Below are positions 62,052-64,000 of a DNA stretch of 64,000 nucleotides, piece after piece (position 1 is the stretch's first letter; each line of letters starts with the position of its first letter). Both the position numbers and the translations under genes were made by a program. This DNA comes from Flavihumibacter fluminis (lineage in GTDB: Bacteria > Bacteroidota > Bacteroidia > Chitinophagales > Chitinophagaceae), in assembly GCF_021491375.1 (NCBI RefSeq), contig NZ_JAKEVY010000006.1, forward strand, positions 1-64,000, in the 5' to 3' direction. The notes beneath the pieces are model-generated. The model was not told where the DNA came from. It made no database searches and saw nothing but the letters and a program-made list of their open reading frames with translations.

Positions 62052-62528
62052 TCAGGCAGCCAGTTTCTTCCAGAGGCGCAGGTATTCGTACTGCAGATCC
62101 TCGTGCAGGGATTCAATCAGCTTTTTGGTTTTTTTAAGCTGGGTGAGATAGAGATTCATCAGCACCGGTGTTTTTTGTACCGGCAATCCGGAGTCTTTCA
62201 GCAGTCGCAGATAATGCAGCAGGAGCGCGGTTTCGGATTCTTTGTTTCCAATATAACGGGCTTGCTTGTTCACATTCCGGAGAATCTTGCGCAGGGTCTT
62301 TTTGGCAAAATAGACATGGGAAACATTCATCGTGGCGAACTCTGCCTCCATTTCCAGTTTGAGTTCACCAACATATCGATCTGTCTCCTCCGACTCAAAT
62401 AACAGGTAGGACAATAACTCTTTGTTCTCTTTTTTGAATTTTGCGAGTCGCAGGGTGATATCCACCAGTTTGCCGGGCGGAAGTGCCTGCAAGGCTTCCT
62501 TGATCTCGTGTACCGTAGCCGCTTTCAT
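62052..62528 (-). CDS. Conserved helical protein of unknown function
   Basis: ATG 62528 gives 158 residues; an in-frame ATG at 62573 would add 15. It is rich in Lys and Glu helices: VHEIKEALQALPPGKLVDIT, LRLAKFKKENKELLSYLLF, KKTLRKILRNVNKQARYIGN and LLHYLRLLKDSGLPVQKTPV. No motif is recognised. It is divergent from the helicase gene (64 bases between starts). Confidence 0.7.
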   Translation of the reverse strand: MKAATVHEIKEALQALPPGKLVDITLRLAKFKKENKELLSYLLFESEETDRYVGELKLEMEAEFATMNVSHVYFAKKTLRKILRNVNKQARYIGNKESETALLLHYLRLLKDSGLPVQKTPVLMNLYLTQLKKTKKLIESLHEDLQYEYLRLWKKLAA

Positions 62529-62592
62529 TCGGTTCTGCCTGATTATTTCAGGCAATTTAGCCTCTTCCCCCAAACTAAACTAGCTTTGCGCC

Positions 62593-63915
62593 ATGTCTAC
62601 TCCTTTTTATTCGCTGGAATCTATACTGGCAGCCTTTAAGATCAAATCACTCAATCCCATGCAGGAAGCCTCGCTGGCCGCCAACCACGAGCATGAAAAT
62701 ATCATTCTGCTTTCTGCAACCGGATCAGGTAAAACCCTGGCTTATCTCTTACCGGTACTTGACCAGATTGATCCGGATAAAAAAGGAACGCAGGCCCTGA
62801 TCATTGCACCCTCCCGCGAGCTGGCCCTGCAAATTGAAGACGTGGCTAAAAAAATGGGAACTGGTTTGAAAGTGACGGCCTGTTATGGCGGACATAAAAG
62901 AGAAATTGAAGAAAACAACCTGCTCGAAGCCCCTGCTATCATTGTGGGCACTCCTGGCAGACTGGGAGATCATATCCGTCGCGAGAATATTAAAACCGAA
63001 ACCATCCACACCCTGGTGCTGGATGAATTTGATAAATCGGTAGAGTTTGGTTTTGAAGAAGAGATGTCCTTCGTTGTGGGCAGTCTGCCTTCTTTGAAGA
63101 AACGCATCCTGGTATCTGCCACCGAGGCGATGGAACTGCCCCGTTTCCTGAAGATGCAGCAAGCTACTACCCTGAATTTCCTGACAGGCGAGAGCTCCGG
63201 TGCGCTGGAAATCAAACTGGCCCGGGCAACCGAAGCAGATAAACTGGATTCCCTGTTCCGGCTCATCTGTCATTTGGGTAACCGCTCCACCATTGTGTTT
63301 TTGAACCATCGGGATGCGGTGCAACGCACCAGTGAATACCTGAAAGACAAGGGCCTGGTGAATGTGTTTTACCATGGAGCACTGGAGCAACCCGAGCGGG
63401 ATGCAGCACTTTGTAAGTTTCGCAATGGAACATCCAACATTTTGGTAACAACTGACCTGGCCGCACGCGGACTCGATATTCCGCATATCCGGTACATCAT
63501 TCACTATCATCTACCCCTAAGCGAAGAATCCTTTATTCACCGGAATGGTCGTACTGCCCGAATGGAAGCCAGTGGCACCGCCATTTTATTAATGGGACCT
63601 TCAGAAGATATTCCTGATTATATCGATACCGCCTCCGGTTGGGTAGATATTCCCGATACCGTACAGGTGCCCGATAAGCCCCAATGGGTGACGCTTCATA
63701 TAGCGGGCGGCAAGAAAAACAAAATCAACAAGATTGATATTGTAGGATTCCTCACCCAGCAAGGGGAATTGAAAAAAGAGGATATCGGGCTGATCGAGGT
63801 GAAGGATTTCTTCTCCTTTGTAGCCATCCGCAAATCCAAAATGAGTCGCACCCTGCCTTTGATAGAAAAGCAGAAAATCAAAGGCCAGCGGGTTAAGATT
63901 GAGATCGCCAAGTAG
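62593..63915 (+). CDS. DEAD/DEAH-box RNA helicase
   Basis: The 440-residue helicase has motif I SATGSGKTLAYLLPV, motif Ia PSRELALQIE, motif Ib TPGRLGDHI, motif II LDEFDKSVEFG (DEFD instead of DEAD), motif III VSATEAMEL, motif IV IVFLNHRD, motif V TTDLAARGLDIP and motif VI HRNGRTARME. The C-terminal tail from about 365 to 440 is Lys-rich and family-specific. ATP-dependent RNA unwinding in ribosome assembly or RNA decay is the usual role. Bases 63916-64000 after it hold no gene. Confidence 0.92.
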   Translation: MSTPFYSLESILAAFKIKSLNPMQEASLAANHEHENIILLSATGSGKTLAYLLPVLDQIDPDKKGTQALIIAPSRELALQIEDVAKKMGTGLKVTACYGGHKREIEENNLLEAPAIIVGTPGRLGDHIRRENIKTETIHTLVLDEFDKSVEFGFEEEMSFVVGSLPSLKKRILVSATEAMELPRFLKMQQATTLNFLTGESSGALEIKLARATEADKLDSLFRLICHLGNRSTIVFLNHRDAVQRTSEYLKDKGLVNVFYHGALEQPERDAALCKFRNGTSNILVTTDLAARGLDIPHIRYIIHYHLPLSEESFIHRNGRTARMEASGTAILLMGPSEDIPDYIDTASGWVDIPDTVQVPDKPQWVTLHIAGGKKNKINKIDIVGFLTQQGELKKEDIGLIEVKDFFSFVAIRKSKMSRTLPLIEKQKIKGQRVKIEIAK

Positions 63916-64000
63916 GTTAGTGTATAGTGTTATTTAAATGGAATATTGATTAAATACGTTGAAAATTATTCTTTAGAAGAGGCTCGTTGAATTATTGTTT

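Noticed and set aside
62749-63510. 253-codon minus-strand frame over the helicase
   Set aside because: Antisense to all conserved helicase motifs; a shadow of high-quality coding sequence.

Overview
The window looks like chromosomal DNA of a Bacteroidota bacterium, most likely family Chitinophagaceae. Three things point there: many putative promoters carry a Bacteroidota-type -7 box (TAnnTTTG), leaders are A-rich with little Shine-Dalgarno signal, and the gene content is typical (a type IX secretion tail on an S8 protease, DUF4412, PD40-OmpA, an ArsR-RND efflux operon, PDO-rhodanese fusions). The genus cannot be named from sequence alone.

Region 1 (about 1-7100) is AT-rich accessory DNA. Short genes, mainly toxin-antitoxin (TA) modules (two HigBA-type pairs, ParDE, a broken orphan higA, an MNT-type nucleotidyltransferase), alternate with long imperfect palindromes. 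The best of these carry integron attC-like ends (GCCCAAC ... GTTGGGC) and matching inner arms. I read this as an integron cassette cluster with no integrase in view (CALIN-like). Two IS110-family fragments sit exactly where an attC R'' box is interrupted, as expected for IS elements that target attC.

Region 2 (7.2-16.7 kb) is ordinary chromosome: a DJ-1/PfpI protein, a cupin, RmuC, a Crp/Fnr regulator, lipoproteins, an LLM flavin oxidoreductase with an EamA transporter, an esterase and a membrane protein.

Region 3 (16.7-29.6 kb, all minus strand) pairs a sulfur-oxidation module (TauE/SafE exporter, PDO-rhodanese fusion, TsdA-like dihaem cytochrome, SoxB-like hydrolase, plus a second PDO-rhodanese gene under its own inverted repeat) with an ArsR-TolC-MFP-RND efflux operon. 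No SoxYZ, SoxAX or SoxCD is present here.

Region 4 (29.7-42.9 kb) has PEP synthase next to an eRF1-like (Balon/baeRF-type) protein, DUF1003, a GAF sensor with a degenerate kinase domain, DUF4412, PD40-OmpA, an M16 peptidase pair, a di-haem peroxidase and a YdcF protein. A dispersed repeat abuts the stop codons of two unrelated genes.

Region 5 (43-51.2 kb) holds a tight five-gene minus-strand operon: an Nramp-fold transporter lacking the DPGN and MPH metal motifs, an NAD(P)-epimerase whose YxxxK lysine is cysteine, a DHDPS-like aldolase, a secreted propeller protein and an M20 hydrolase. I know of no pathway with this set; it is one of the best candidates for an undescribed function. Two tandem universal stress proteins lie upstream.

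Region 6 (51.3-64 kb) has MetY, a GH5-like glycosidase, small secreted proteins, a HEIGH metalloprotease and an S8 protease with Glu in place of the catalytic Asp. It then has an AAA ATPase-RtcB-aldo/keto reductase operon preceded by a 30-codon ORF and a four-segment CCCCGC/GCGGGG attenuator-like leader, and finally a DEAD-box helicase. I saw no rRNA, tRNA, CRISPR array or prophage.
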